From the NCBI GenBank assembly GCA_963971535.1, contig OZ020589.1, positions 92,817,182-92,881,181 on the forward strand: a stretch of DNA of 64,000 nucleotides, in the 5' to 3' direction. The notes under the pieces were generated by a model that was not told the DNA's origin, ran no database searches, and worked only from the letters and a program-made list of their open reading frames with translations. A program made the translations under genes and the position numbers. Every line of letters starts with the position of its first letter. Within the stretch, counting starts at the first letter, position 1. This stretch comes from Notolepis coatsorum. Its lineage: Eukaryota; Chordata; Actinopteri; Aulopiformes; Paralepididae. Shown piece by piece: positions 33,268-46,700 of the stretch.

Positions 33268-35935
33268 TCATGCGGTAGATATCTCTAGGTAAATCACATC
33301 AAGATAGGTAAGAATCCATACCCTCCGACACATTTGATCAGGTTGAATCCAGCGTGATGCTATTAGCTTTTTGGCAGCCGTAAAACCGGACAAGATTATC
33401 CTTTTTATAAGTACAGAGTGTGATAATTGAGAGACATCATTCAGCAACAATACAGAAGGCATTACAGGTATTGTCAAAAACAAAAATCCTGATAATAGTG
33501 TGGTTATTTCTTCCCAAAATATCTTAACAGGCGGGCATTCCCAATACATATGCATAAATGTACCACTATCACCATTTGTACATAAGGAACATCGAGAGTC
33601 TTGTTTAAGCCCCATACGGTTCAGTCGAATAGGAGTTAGGTAAGTCCTATGAATAAAATTAAGATTAATCTGTTGATGATCCGGGTTACGTGATGATAGC
33701 CGAACGTTTGCCCAGACTTCAGCCCAATCAAAATCTACTTCCAAGTCTGGTATATCCCTCCTGAGTCTAGGGGAAGGACTTCATACGAGGATGTAAGTAA
33801 GTGACGGTAAAAGTCCGAGACAAAACCTCTCGATGTCTCCCTTTCATAAAAGAATTTGTGATATCTGTGGTGCTCCAGTGGTACCTTTAATGGGACTCCA
33901 TGAGCCTTCAAACATGCTAATAACTATCTGTAGAAATAGTATGTGGAACTGGTGAGGTTAAATTTGTTATGTATATCTTGATAGCTACAGAAACCCCGTT
34001 CGTTGATATCTCCCAATGTATGTATGCCATTCTTTTCCCATCAGGAGTGTATTGTTATTAAATATGGGAGAGTGTCTATGCCATTTATGTTGGTTAGTCA
34101 AAAAAATGTGTGTTGCACGCCATATCCAGATCATATGTGTAATAATAGGGCCAAATTTCATGTTGCATTGCTTAATTGATAGGTTGGTGTATACTACATC
34201 CTGCAGTCTATGTGGTGCCACAATGTTTTCTTCTAATGTTCTCCAGGATACGGATGCTTGAGAATCAAACCAGGTGATCAGTGGTCTTAAAGAGTACGCT
34301 TTAAAGTAGTAGTAGAAGTCTGGAAATGCTAGACCTCCGTCGGCTTTATTTCTCTGTGCGGTGGATCTTTTTATTCGTGGAGGTTTGTTGTTCCAAATAA
34401 ATGTATATGCTGTGGAATGTAATTTTTTCCAGTAACCAGCAGGGGGGGTAACGGTAGCATTGAACTGATGAAGTTGATTCTAGGTAAAATATCCATCTTA
34501 ACTATTGATACTCTGGCCTGTACTGAGTTTTTAAGTTTTGACCACCTGTCAAAGTCATTTGTGATCCTATCTTGGATTCCTGTATAATTATACTTCACTG
34601 TTTGGCATAATAGTGGGGAATATTTCAACTCCAAGACATCTAAAGTATTCTACCATTTGTATATTTTCTGGAAGGAGGGTAGCCTTTGCAGTGACATTAA
34701 GTGGAAGGAAGGCCGATTTTGGCCAGTTTATCCTAAATCCCGATAGATTGCCAAAATCATCTATCAGCTTGAGAAGATGAGGCAGTGAGGTAGTAGGGTT
34801 TTGCATGAACAATATTACATCGTCCGCATAGATGCTGTGTGCCCCTAATTGAGATCGGCTCTATGGATTGGGATTGTCTTATATACTGTGCTAAAGGTTC
34901 TAAGGATAGAGCAAATAGTCCGGGACTAAGAGGACAACCCTGTCTGGACGAGCGCGAGACAGGAAAGAGAGGGGAGGTGAATTTACCTATTATAACCATG
35001 TCCAATGGCTCCGTGTATAGTACTTTAATCATATTAATGAATCCTACTCCTAACCCCATCCTTCCGAGTACTGCCCATAAATAAGACCATTCCAACCTAT
35101 CAAAGGCCTTCATCGCATCCAAGGATAATATAGCTGTAGGAGGCACGCATCACATGTAGTAACCGTCTAATATTATCCGTGATCAGGCAGCCTCTTATGA
35201 AGCCTGTCTGATCAGGATGAACTAAAGATGTCATATGCTTTTGAAGTCTGATGGCTAGTACCTTAGCATACAGCTTGATCGGTTCCGAGGAGGCTTAAGG
35301 GTCTATAACTACCACATTCGGTAGGGTCTTTGTCTTTTTTAAGGAGGACAGATATTAGTGCCATATTGACGTCCCTGGGGAAGTTCCCCTCTTTGATTGA
35401 GTATAAAATCATATCAAGTAATAGGGGTCCGATTACATCCCAACATGAGAGGTACAGCTCTGGTGGGATACCATCCCATCCAGGAGCCTTACCACTTTGC
35501 AATTCAGATATAGCCTCCCTAAGTTCCTCTAGTGTAATAGGTGTTTCTAACTGTTTAGCGTCTTCCTCTGAGAGTTGAGGTAGGTTAATTTGATCAAGAA
35601 ATGTATCCATTTTATTTTGATCGAAAACCACTTCTGACTTGTACAAGTTGGAGTAAAACTCTCTGAAAGTCTCGTTGATCTTTTTGGGGTCTGTAACAAG
35701 TCCTTGTTGGTTCTTAATAGTTGGGATATCAGCAAATTGTGCATTGTATCGTATCTTCATAGCTAGTAGGTGACTTGGTTTAGAGCCATGAAAGTAATAA
35801 TGTTGTCTTGTACTGCGTATTTGAAATTCAGATTGTTGTCTTAAAATGGATTGTAACACATTCTGTTCTCCATGAAAATACCATATTTGGATAAGTTTGA
35901 CCATTTCTCAAAATCTGAAAATCATTATTTAATAA
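33268..35935 (-). pseudogene. L1 ORF2: reverse transcriptase and C-terminal domain
   Basis: Frames in order on the - strand: 35904-35263 with ITLEELREAISELQSGKAPG and KKDKDPTECGSYRPLSLL; 35146-34757 with [13 protein letters not shown] and [19 protein letters not shown]; 34812-34588, starting just before ADDVILF and reading on through FGNLSGFRINWPKS; 34221-33985; and 33744-33268 with the cysteine-rich end CSLCTNGDSGTFMHMYWECP. At least four frameshifts separate them. The palm box reads DD. The protein would have nicked and copied target DNA, but this copy is dead. Confidence 0.9.
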
Positions 35936-37795
<1,860 letters not shown>

Positions 37796-37796
37796 G

Positions 37797-38281
37797 TCTA
37801 GGGGATGCAAAAACATAATCTATTCTGGAGAATGACTTGTGTCTTGCTGAGAACAAAGAATACTCTCTGGCCGTTGGGTTGAGTAATCGCCATAGAGCAT
37901 TTACACCTGTATTCTTGGCCCAATCCTTTAGTGCATTAGATGCATGTTTCTGATCATTGGTAGTGGTGGTATTAGATTTATCAATCAAAGGATCCCAGAT
38001 GGCATTAAAATCCGCACCAATTATAAATGAGTACTTGGGGATGTCCAACATTGCATTAGTGAGTGTTGCGTAGAAGTTGGCGTCGTGAAGATTAGGGGCA
38101 TAAGCCGCTACCAACGCGATTTTTCTGTTACTGTATTCTATTTTAGCAATAGTTATTCAGCCTTCTGTATCAGACCATAGGTCCAACAATTTAATACTCA
38201 AGTTTCGTTTCACGACTATAGCTACCCCACGGGATCTAGTTCCAAAAGATGAGTAGCTAATGTTATGATATATTTTGTCCG
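37797..38281 (-). pseudogene. L1 ORF2: endonuclease, second part
   Basis: The - strand reads DKIYHNISYSSFGTRSRGVA near 38275, then after a stop near 38157 the frame VAAYAPNLHDANFY, SFIIGADFNAIWD and SRIDYVF, with the Asp/Asn and Asp residues used by this endonuclease family. It is bounded on the right by the solo LTR and on the left by the hAT. Some of ORF2 between endonuclease and reverse transcriptase is missing at the hAT site. Confidence 0.87.
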
Positions 38282-38285
38282 CCAG

Positions 38286-39276
38286 TGAAGTGGATTCCCA
38301 AGCTGTCCTGTTCTGCTCTGATCAGTAACCGGGTTGCTGGTACTCTGCGTTGTGATTCAATACCTTAAAGCTCTGGGAATCACTTCTGTTCAAACTGAGC
38401 AGTGCAGGCAGAAGGAATTTAGGAGGAAAGTAGTATAACAGTTGTTTAATCAAAGTTTAAGAGTGTATACAAATTATAATAAGAAAATGCTATGGTTGTG
38501 ATCACAAACACTATGCCGTGAGTGATACCAACCAGACTAATATTACAGTATAAAGAATGATAGTTGATAAGTTGTTGATGGTCTTTGTTTGTCTGGCTGA
38601 CAAAACAAAGCAGTCTGTTTTCCCTCCAAAAAGTTCCTTTGTTCTCCTGCTGCCTTGGCCTCCTTGGTGTTGATGGTGGAGAGGTCTGTCCTGTGGGTTG
38701 GTTGTTTCAGAGTCCTTCTTTCCCCCCATCACCCCCATCTTATAGCCAAGGCCCAGTGTCTCGGAGTTGATGACATCATCACATTATTGCCCCAATCACA
38801 AGCCTGCTAAGCTGGCATTTGAAAATAGGGGTTTGGCTTAATAGCCCAACCCCCTTCACCTAACTGCAAAAAGAGGCTGTCCTTACAGTCAACAATATAT
38901 ACTGTCCTTAAACATTGCATCATTTTCATTTCCATTTATCTATATTTGAATTACAATTGCCCACATAAACACAGATATATTTCTTTATCACTAAGTCTGT
39001 TGACTTTAATCATTCTTTTAGAATAGAATATAAATCAATACCATATAGAACAAGCTTAATAGAATACAAATCAATACCATATAGAACAAGCTTAATAGAA
39101 TACAAATCAATACCATATAGAACAATCAATTAATCATATTGAACCTAAATGAAAACAGAACAGGCACATTAACTAATTGTAGACATTGAATTTCTGCAAA
39201 CTGTAGTTCAGATTAGTACAAAATGCTCATATCTCTGATCTGGGTGTGTGTATATATATATTTATATGTATGTGTG

Positions 39277-39335
<59 letters not shown>

Positions 39336-39373
39336 CTGTGTGTGTGTGTGTGTCTATGTGTGTGAGTGACTAT

Positions 39374-39410
<37 letters not shown>

Positions 39411-39778
39411 TGTGTGTGAATGTGTGTGTGTGTCTGTGTGTGTGTCTGTGTCCCCCAGGCCGTAAAGCAGCTGATAACACTTCATGGGCGCTTTGATCCT
39501 TTTAACCTCATCACCCCTTTGTGTTTGCTAGGACTTATCTGAAATCCTTCCTGTCCCACCTTAGGAACCAGATGGTTCTATTGTTATAAACATTCTACCT
39601 CAGTAAACACACAAGTTACTACTCAGATTTAGCTTTTACAGCCGGCTATTTTAAGTGGCCCGGGACACCATCTGTTGGGAGGATTCTTGTGTTGATTCAC
39701 TCAGGCAGCTGTTATCCCTAAATATAATACCTTAGTTTGATTGGATCATTGATGATCTTATGTTTGGATTTTACAACA
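38286..39778 (-). repeat. solo LTR, 1,493 bp, with 4-bp target duplication
   Basis: On the + strand it starts TGAAGTGGATTCCC and ends TTTTACAACA, with TG...CA ends. It is flanked by CCAG on both sides (38282-38285 and 39779-39782). Removing it rejoins the L1 endonuclease reading frame. On the - strand a TATAAG box (near 38745) lies upstream of an ATTAAA (near 38445), suggesting a - orientation with a U3 of about 1 kb. No internal region is present. The parent family (retrovirus-like or other LTR element) cannot be told from the LTR alone. Confidence 0.82.
39247..39452. repeat. (TG)n microsatellite inside the solo LTR
   Basis: About 200 bases of TGTGTG with scattered TCTG and TATG interruptions. 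It lies in the U3 part of the solo LTR in the inferred orientation. The ORF it creates is an artefact. Confidence 0.97.
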
Positions 39779-39782
39779 CCAG

Positions 39783-39929
39783 CTTTACATTTTCAGCCTC
39801 TAAAAGGTGCGTTTCGCTTAAAAGAGCCACATCAACCCGTTTGCTTTTCAACAATGTAAGCACGCTTTTTCGTTTATGTTGTTTGTTCAGTCCCCTAGTA
39901 TTCCAAATCATTATATTCAGACTAGCCAT
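39783..39929 (-). pseudogene. L1 ORF2: start and first part of endonuclease
   Basis: The frame opens at Met 39929 (MASLNIMIWNTRGLNKQ) and reads SKRVDVALLSETHLLEAENV, with the Asn and Glu of the endonuclease active site. It is cut by the solo LTR at 39782 and continues at 38281 in the same sense. Confidence 0.87.
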
Positions 39930-40688
39930 AATCTAAACATGTTGCTGTATTCTTGTGTGCAAGTCGTCTAGAGAAGCGATTCACAATATAAATATATCCA
40001 ATTATTGAGGTCCTGTTGAGAGCAGAGCTTGAGCACAATAACAAACATAAAAAACACCCATACATATAATCCCTTATCCCCCTGAAACCCCATAGGATTT
40101 CGACCCTCCCCCCCTTACACGACCAGTCTGCCCATACCGAGCGATTCATCCTTAACTTTCCTATGTATGCCATAGGATCTAACATTCTAAATTCTACCAT
40201 AAGTAGAATGTCAACTGTGGCTTGGCCACTCTCCCGCTAAATAAAAATAAAATAAAAATAAGCTTCAAATATTATACTATAATCACTTACATTTTATACG
40301 AACTTGTGTAAGTTAAAACAACCCAAGAATAATAGAGAGGTATTGAACTGAATAGAGAACCTCAAAGAAAGATAACATTTACTTAGATCTTGAAAGAGCT
40401 TTGCTATGCTTAAACACCTAGATTATAAAGTGGAAAAGTAATGGAATTATTCCCAATGAATAAAAAGAAGTTTTTAAATACGTATATGCAGTTCCTCCCC
40501 TGGCCAGGGGTGGGCGATGTTCCGTTGTGATGAATGTTATTCCTCCGGAGGTCTTCTGGCTGATCCAGAATGTTTCATATATCACAGAATGTTTTTAATG
40601 TTCTAGATTATTCCAATGTCGTTTTTACAGTGCCAGAATGTTCCAATATGTTCCAGAATGTTGTTAGAAATCCATACTATTAAAATAA

Positions 40689-40750
40689 GGAACGCTTCAC
40701 GTATTTGCATGGGGGGCCATGCTAATCTTCTCTATCGTTCCAATTTTAGT
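40689..40750 (-). pseudogene. U6 spliceosomal RNA pseudogene
   Basis: On the - strand the sequence ACTAAAATTGGAACGATAGA, then GAAGATTAGCATGGCCCC, then TTTGC/ATGCAAATACGTGAAGCGTTCC follows the order of U6 snRNA, including the GAAGATTAGCATGG core. The segment between the core and the 3' GTGAAGCGTTCC is shortened, and the U6 5' stem is missing. It lies between ORF1 and ORF2 of the L1. It is a dead copy, because both internal bases and the 5' end are missing. Confidence 0.85.
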
Positions 40751-40897
40751 CCAATATATCAGCAATAATAAAAGTCCAACGGGGAAAACATTCAATGATT
40801 CAGAACTCGTAGGTCTATCTGTCCCAAATCAGCGATTCATTAAAGTTTATACGATATGGTGTCCATGCTTAACAAAGATTAAAAGGCTGTATATAAA

Positions 40898-41854
40898 CTA
40901 TCCTGCACGTTGTGCTGCCATGTATTTGCTGGCATCTTCAGGCGAGTCGAGGAAAATCCTGTCTCCATGTTTATCGATGATGCAAAGTCTTGCAGGGTAC
41001 ATTAATGTGGGACTGTATTTTCCCACAAAAAGTTGAGACATCACCGTCTTGTACTTGGCCCGCAAGAGCACCACATCCTGACAATAATCTTCAAAGAAGT
41101 ATATTGATACATCCTTGTATTTCAGGCTGCCTTTCGCCCTGCGCGTCTCCCAAATCAATTATTTTATTCTGACCTGACGTAGGACAGCCATAATCACTCT
41201 AGGTTTGCCGTTGTTGTCGTATTTTCGGGTCCCCAATCTGTAACACTGATCCACCTCAGGTACCATAGGAAGGATAGCTGATCCCAGGATTTTGTGTAAT
41301 TCTGTCGCAAACGCTTCGGGATGTGTGCAGCTCACCGATTCGTCCAGCCCAACTATACGGATATTCAGCTTGCGAGATTGATATTCCAGCTCGAATATTT
41401 TAGCCCTTTGTTCCTCGTTGTTTCGCTTAAGCTCAGCCGTTAGCTTCTCGTTGAGATCCGTTATGGATGCGTCCATCGTTTCGAGTCCCTGCTTGTGTTC
41501 TTCGTTGTTTCCCTTTATCTTATCCGTTAGCTTATCGTTGATATCAGCTATGTCTCTGTAGATCAGTTCGAATTTACGTTGGTGTTCTTCCAAACCAGTT
41601 TCCACTGCTATGGTGCGTTCGATATGTGCATCAGCAGCTACCCTTAGCGCTTCGATGTTGGATTCGATAGATTCTTTGATAGCATCTACTTTGTCGGATA
41701 TTGTCTTCTCCATCGATTTTACTAGTCTAGTAGTTTCCCGGACGATAAAATCTGTATCTGCGGAGGTGGTAGTAGCGGTTGGGGAGGAGGCAATCTCGTC
41801 AATTTCCTCTGCTACAGTTACAGCATTGCAAATTGAGGTCCCTCCTACCGCCAT
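40898..41854 (-). pseudogene. L1 ORF1 (coiled-coil RNA-binding protein), frameshifted
   Basis: 41854-41159 encodes an N-terminal part with a long coiled coil (about residues 45-160, with heptad-like I/L spacing and repeats DINDKLTDKIKGNNEEHKQG and DLNEKLTAELKRNNEEQRAK), then the RNA-recognition motif start (RKLNIRIVGLDE). A frameshift near 41159 moves the C-terminal domain (KGSLKYKDVSIYFFEDYCQD, SPTLMYPARLCI) into the frame 41158-40898. L1 ORF1p binds element RNA as a trimer. The order and motifs match that family. Confidence 0.88.
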
Positions 41855-42261
41855 TCCAACGGCCTCTACCGCCCGTTAACGGCCCTCGTCAAATGGTTTT
41901 ATTAGGGTGGGTGCGGCTTCCGTTTTGTGCCGCCAGGAGGCGCAAAGTCAAAGTCAAGTTGGAATTATATCCATCCAGCGCACCGCTGTGTGTGTGTGTG
42001 TGCACACTACAGACATGGACATATTATTTTGCAATGTAATGCTTTTCTGTAGATTATTTGACTGTCATTGGTACAGTAATGGTGTGGTATTTTTCGATTT
42101 TCGATTAAGGTGCGTTTTTTATGGATAATCAGCTAAGATGTACTGTACAGTATTATTCTTTACGTTGAGACAACCGAACTTGCTATGCCTCCTAAATGTT
42201 AATTGGAAATACAAAAATACCGGCTACAGCAAAGACCTATGGCTATTTCAAATGGCACGAA

Positions 42262-43759
42262 AACCCCATTGTTTTAGTGGTTTGTCCACTAATGTCCATT
42301 ATTGAGGACCAAGTACGTGCCCTTAATAGTAAAGGGATATCGGCAGCGTGTGCCGGGAAAAGTGCAGGAGTGGACGACCAAATCGCCCAGGGTAAATACT
42401 CGCTGGTGTTCGGGTCACCGGAGACTCTTGTGGGGAATGAACGTTGGAGGAAAGTGCTTCAAACCCCAATATTCCAGCAGCGGTTGATTGGAATGGCTAT
42501 AGACGAAGTACACAGTGATTAAGTGGTAAGTCAAATGATCTGATCTTCACTGTTTTATCAGCCCCTTACGTGACGTGACAGGGGCTACTGTTTCATATGA
42601 TCTAACGAGTGGTGGTCACTGCTGTTTTCAAGTCCAATTGTTCTCTAAGATCGTCAAATGCGAGGGGAGCACACAAATGTATAAAGCAAGACATTAACTT
42701 TTAATGGGTAACAACTCCGTTATAATCCCATACAAAGAGCAAATTGACTGGCTTAATGCACAAAGAAAACAACACATTTCGAGTAGTCTTCCCTTGTACA
42801 CATAAACAGTACTGTATATTTGTAGATCCAATGTACAGTCCACCCAACCCCCCACCCACCTACACAACCTCCTCCTACGTCAAGTGTATATACTCTCTTT
42901 TTTAGACTCTTTTTGTATCACAAAGTACTGTATTTGTAAATCTGGTATGTCATAGATGTAGCAGTACTGTCTATCTGTCATATATGTTATGATTAATTGA
43001 AAATGGGGGACCCTGATGTAAACAAGACGAAAGTCTTCCTCTGGTCTGCATCCCCTTAACAATTGTGTGTATTGAGCTGTACTGTATTGTACCCATTCTG
43101 CAATCTGTTAATACAATTTCCAATCAATTACTGTATCTATGGAGGACAAACATGTCATGTCCAAATGTCATATCTAGCTACAGGCTATTCAATGGCACAT
43201 TTTCATATTATTCCTTGCACAGGGCTTAATATTTCTCTTTTCTAACAGGGGCGAGGGGGAAAAGCATGAAGCTCCATTCCGGAAGTGGTGTGGACTGGTT
43301 GGGGAACTCCGCTCAATCCTCCCAAAGTCTGTGCCAGTACTTGCGGTCACTGCTACCGCATCAAAGAGGACCAGACAGGACATCATCAAGCACATGGGAC
43401 TGACCAACTGTGTAGAGATTGTCCAGTCTCCAGATCGGGCCAATATCAGGCTGGCATCAAAGAGGGTGGTGTCAGATCCAGTCAAGACATTCTCATGGCT
43501 CTGTAAAGAACTCATGCTTAAGGGACCCAGCACAGAGAAGGTCTTAATATACTGCAAGAGCATTTCTGACTGCTCTCTGCTCTACACAGATGTGTTCAAG
43601 CCGACCCTTGGGAGTATGTTTTTTCATCCAGAGGGAGAAAAAGACATTTCAGGCAATAGACTAGTGGACATATTCCACTCAGAGACACCTGGGGATGTAA
43701 AGGCAGACATCTTCAACTCCTTGAAAGACCAGGTGGAAAAGTTTGCAGGAGAGGAGTAA
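42262..43759 (+). pseudogene. RecQ-like DNA helicase gene fragment, two exons
   Basis: Exon 1 (about 42262-42525) reads PIVLVVCPLMSIIEDQVRAL, LVFGSPETLVG and MAIDEVH, the Ia/Ib and DEVH (motif II) parts of RecQ helicases. The intron (42526-43248) has GTAAGT and a TCTAACAG acceptor. Exon 2 (43249-43759) reads VPVLAVTATASKRTRQDII, the motif III neighbourhood, and EKVLIYCKSISDC of domain 2. A two-base loss just after DEVH breaks the frame, the Walker A segment is missing, and the protein stops well before motif VI. Related RecQ-like copies are common near fish mobile elements, so a passenger origin is possible. Confidence 0.85.
42826..43137 (+). repeat. LINE 3' UTR fragment in the RecQ-like intron
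   Basis: 42998-43125 matches 47595-47720 almost exactly (GGGGGACCCTGATGTAAAC...CTGCAATCTGTTAATA), and 42826-42998 resembles 47150-47290. It ends with CAATCAATT, a shortened form of the (CAAT)n tail at 47715-47750. Confidence 0.85.
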
Positions 43760-43761
43760 TA

Positions 43762-43835
43762 CACTGTAAAAAGTAACCAGCATTTCACAACATTTAACAG
43801 TATTATCTTACAGTAACATATTGTAATTAAGGCCT
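43762..43835 (+). other. possible EnSpm/CACTA-type terminus
   Basis: Three bases after the RecQ-like stop the sequence begins CACTGTAAAAAGTAACCAGC, followed by small dyads (TTAACAGTATTATCTTACAGTAA). CACTG/CACTA starts with such dyads are typical of EnSpm/CACTA ends. The opposite end was not found in the window, so this is a candidate only. Confidence 0.4.
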
Positions 43836-43839
43836 CCTG

Positions 43840-45145
43840 TAATATCCCAACAAATACATGTAAAAAAGACAGTATCTTTTGATTTCACATTATATTATTC
43901 TTATTTCACAATAAAATACCGCAATCAAAATCCTCTGTAATATCACATCAGATGTTGTAATCTCACAATAGCATACCAACATATCACATTATATTATTCT
44001 TATTTCACAATAAGATACCGCAATCAAAATCCTCTGTAATATCACATCAGATGTTGTAATCTCACAGTAGCATATCAACATATCACATTATATTATTCTT
44101 ATTTCACAATAAGATATTGCAATTTTATACAAAACAAGACGAAAGTGTTTCTCTGTAATATCACATCAGATGTTGTAATCTCACAATAGCATATCAATTT
44201 ATCACATTATATTATTCTTATTTCACAATCAAATATTGTAATTTTATACAAAACAAGACGAAAGTCTTTCTCTGTAATATCACATCAGATGTTGTAATCT
44301 CACAATAGCATATCAACATATCACATTATATTATTCTTATTTCACAATAAGATACCGCAATCAAAATCCTCTGTAATATCACATCAGATGTTGTAATCTC
44401 ACAGTAGCATATCAACATATCACATTATATTATTCTTATTTCACAATAAGATATTGTAATTTCATACAAAACAAGACGAAAGTGTTTCTCTGTAATATCA
44501 CATCAGATGTTGTAATCTCACAATAGCATATCAATTTATCACATTATATTATTCTTATTTCACAATAAAATATTGTAATTTTATACAAAACAAGATGAAA
44601 GTCTTTCTCTGTAATATCACATCAGATGTTGTAATCTCACAATAGCATATCAATTTATCACATTATATTATTCTTATTTCACAATAAAATATTGTAATTT
44701 TATACAAAACAAGATGAAAGTGTTTCTCTGTAATATCACATCAGATGTTGTAATCTCACAATAGCATATCAATTTATCACATTATATTATTCTTATTTCA
44801 CAATCAAATATTGTAATTTTATACAAAACAAGACGAAAGTCTTTCTCTGTAATATCACATCAGATGTTGTAATCTCACAATAGCATATCAACATATCACA
44901 TTATATTATTCTTATTTCACAATAAGATACCGCAATCAAAATCCTCTAATATCACATCAGATGTTGTAATCTCACAGTAGCATATGAATATTTCACATAA
45001 TTTATTTATTATTTCACAATAATATATTGTAATTTTATTAAAAAAAACAAGACAAAAGTCTTTCTCTGTCATATCACATCAGATGTTGTAATCTCACAAT
45101 AGCATATCAACATATCACATTATATTATTCTTATTTCACAATAAG
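43840..45145. repeat. tandem array of ~99-bp and ~120-bp units
   Basis: The block TAATATCACATCAGATGTTG recurs about eleven times (near 43936, 44035, 44153, 44273, 44372, 44491, 44610, 44730, 44850, 44946, 45068). Spacing is either about 99 or about 119-120 bases. The short unit carries GATACCGCAATCAAAATC. The long unit carries ATTTTATACAAAACAAGACG. No ORF of note. Confidence 0.95.
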
Positions 45146-46128
45146 GTGTTATAAGTGGTTGCTAGGGTGTTTCTAGGTGGTTGCTGTTATGGGTGGTTGC
45201 TAGGGTGTTTCTAGGTGGTTGCTAGGGTGTTATAAGTGGTTGCTAGGGTGTTTCTATGGTTGCTAGGGTGTTATACGTGGTTGCTAGGGTGTTTCTAGGT
45301 GGTTGCTAGGGTGTTATAGCTGGTTGCTAGGGTGTTTCTAGGTGGTTGCTAGGGTGTTTCTATGGTTGCTAAGGTGTTATAAGTGGTTGCTAGGGTGTTT
45401 CTAGGTGGTTGCTAGGGTGTTTCTAGGTGGTTGCTAGGGTGTTATGGGTGGTTGCTAGGGTGTTTCTAGGTGGTTGCTAGGGTGTTATAAGTGGTTGCTA
45501 GGGTGTTTCTAGGTGGTTGCTAGGGTGTTTCTAGGTGGTTGCTAGGGTGTTATGGGTGGTTGCTAGGGTGTTTCTAGGTGGTTGCTAGGGTGTTATAAGT
45601 GGTTGCTAGGGTGTTTCTATGGTTGCTAGGGTGTTATAAGTGGTTGCTAGGGTGTTTCTAGGTGGTTGCTAGGGTGTTATAGCTGGTTGCTAGGGTGTTT
45701 CTAGGTGGTTGCTAGGGTGTTTCTATGGTTGCTAGGGTGTTATAAGTGGTTGCTAGGGTGTTTCTAGGTGGTTGCTAGGGTGTTTCTAGGTGGTTGCTAG
45801 GGTGTTATGGGTGGTTGCTAGGGTGTTTCTAGGTGGTTGCTAGGGTGTTATAAGTGGTTGCTAGGGTGTTTCTAGGTGGTTGCTAGGGTGTTTCTAGGTG
45901 GTTGCTAGGGTGTTATGGGTGGTTGCTAGGGTGTTTCTAGGTGGTTGCTAGGGTGTTATAAGTGGTTGCTAGGGTGTTTCTAGGTGGTTGCTAGGGTGTT
46001 ATATGTGGTTGCTAGGGTGTTTCTAGGTGGTTGCTAGGGTGTTATAAGTGGTTGCTAGGGTGTTTCTAGGTGGTTGCTAGGGTGTTATATGTGGTTGCTA
46101 GGGTGTTTCTAGGTGGTTGCTAGGGTGA
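45146..46128. repeat. minisatellite of GGTTGCTAGGGTGT units
   Basis: About 45 units of 21-22 bases, of the forms GGTTGCTAGGGTGTTTCTAGGT and GGTTGCTAGGGTGTTATAAGT, mostly alternating to give a 43-base higher-order unit. This minisatellite type is frequent in fish genomes. Confidence 0.96.
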
Positions 46129-46400
46129 AAAGCATGGTGAAGAGGTCGTGACCCGGGTGGGCGGGGTCTGCCATGATCTTCCTCGCCCTCCTCAAGGCCC
46201 TGGAGGAATGTAGGGACTTGAGGGAGGGAAGGGGGCAGCCGATCACACTCTCCGCTGATCGTATCACCCGCTGCAGCCTTGTCCCTGACCGTGGCTGCAG
46301 GGAACCAGGTGATGATGGAGAGGGTGAGGATGGACTGGATGATGGCAGTGTAGAACTGGACCATCATAGTCCTCTGCAGCCTAAACTTCCCTAACAGGGG
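46129..46400 (-). pseudogene. LINE fragment (Rex1-like C-terminal part)
   Basis: The - strand reads MMVQFYTAIIQSILTLSIIT near 46367-46310, WFPAATVRDKAAAG, and after a frameshift SLHSSRALRRARKIMADPAH and HDLFTMLF. That is the C-terminal region that follows the reverse transcriptase in Rex1-like LINEs. It is a different copy from the one at 25220. Confidence 0.75.
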
Positions 46401-46700
46401 AGCCTATATCATTGGGACAGGTCTCTGCTCATCAGCAAGGAAAGGTACTGCTTTGGGGAGAAAGTATATCATCTATCACTACTGCCACCAGGTGTGGGAG
46501 GGTGCGGGTAGTATTAGGAGAAGTGTGGGTGTGTGGGGAATTACTGCGAGTCGCCCTGGAGGGCAAGAAGGACCAGCTCACTACCCCTAGGTTAGTAAAT
46601 CCTATAGGCCCCATCCACCACTCTGCTAAAGCTCCACTCTACTCCTGCACTAAAGTCAGGGATTCAGTTGGACTCAGATCTGCATGCTCCGTTCCCCCTA
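46401..46700. other. unassigned sequence
   Basis: An open frame at 46412-46708 shows no motif that I recognise. It may belong to the LINE fragment that follows. Confidence 0.4.

Noticed and set aside
39248-39496. Frame rich in C and V from the TG repeat
   Set aside because: It is a translation of a (TG)n microsatellite inside a solo LTR.
43840-46128. CRISPR-like regular repeats
   Set aside because: Units are directly adjacent without unique spacers, and the sequence is eukaryotic. These are tandem arrays.
45146-46128. Interstitial telomere repeat
   Set aside because: TAGGG occurs in every unit, but the unit is 21-22 bases and not (TTAGGG)n.
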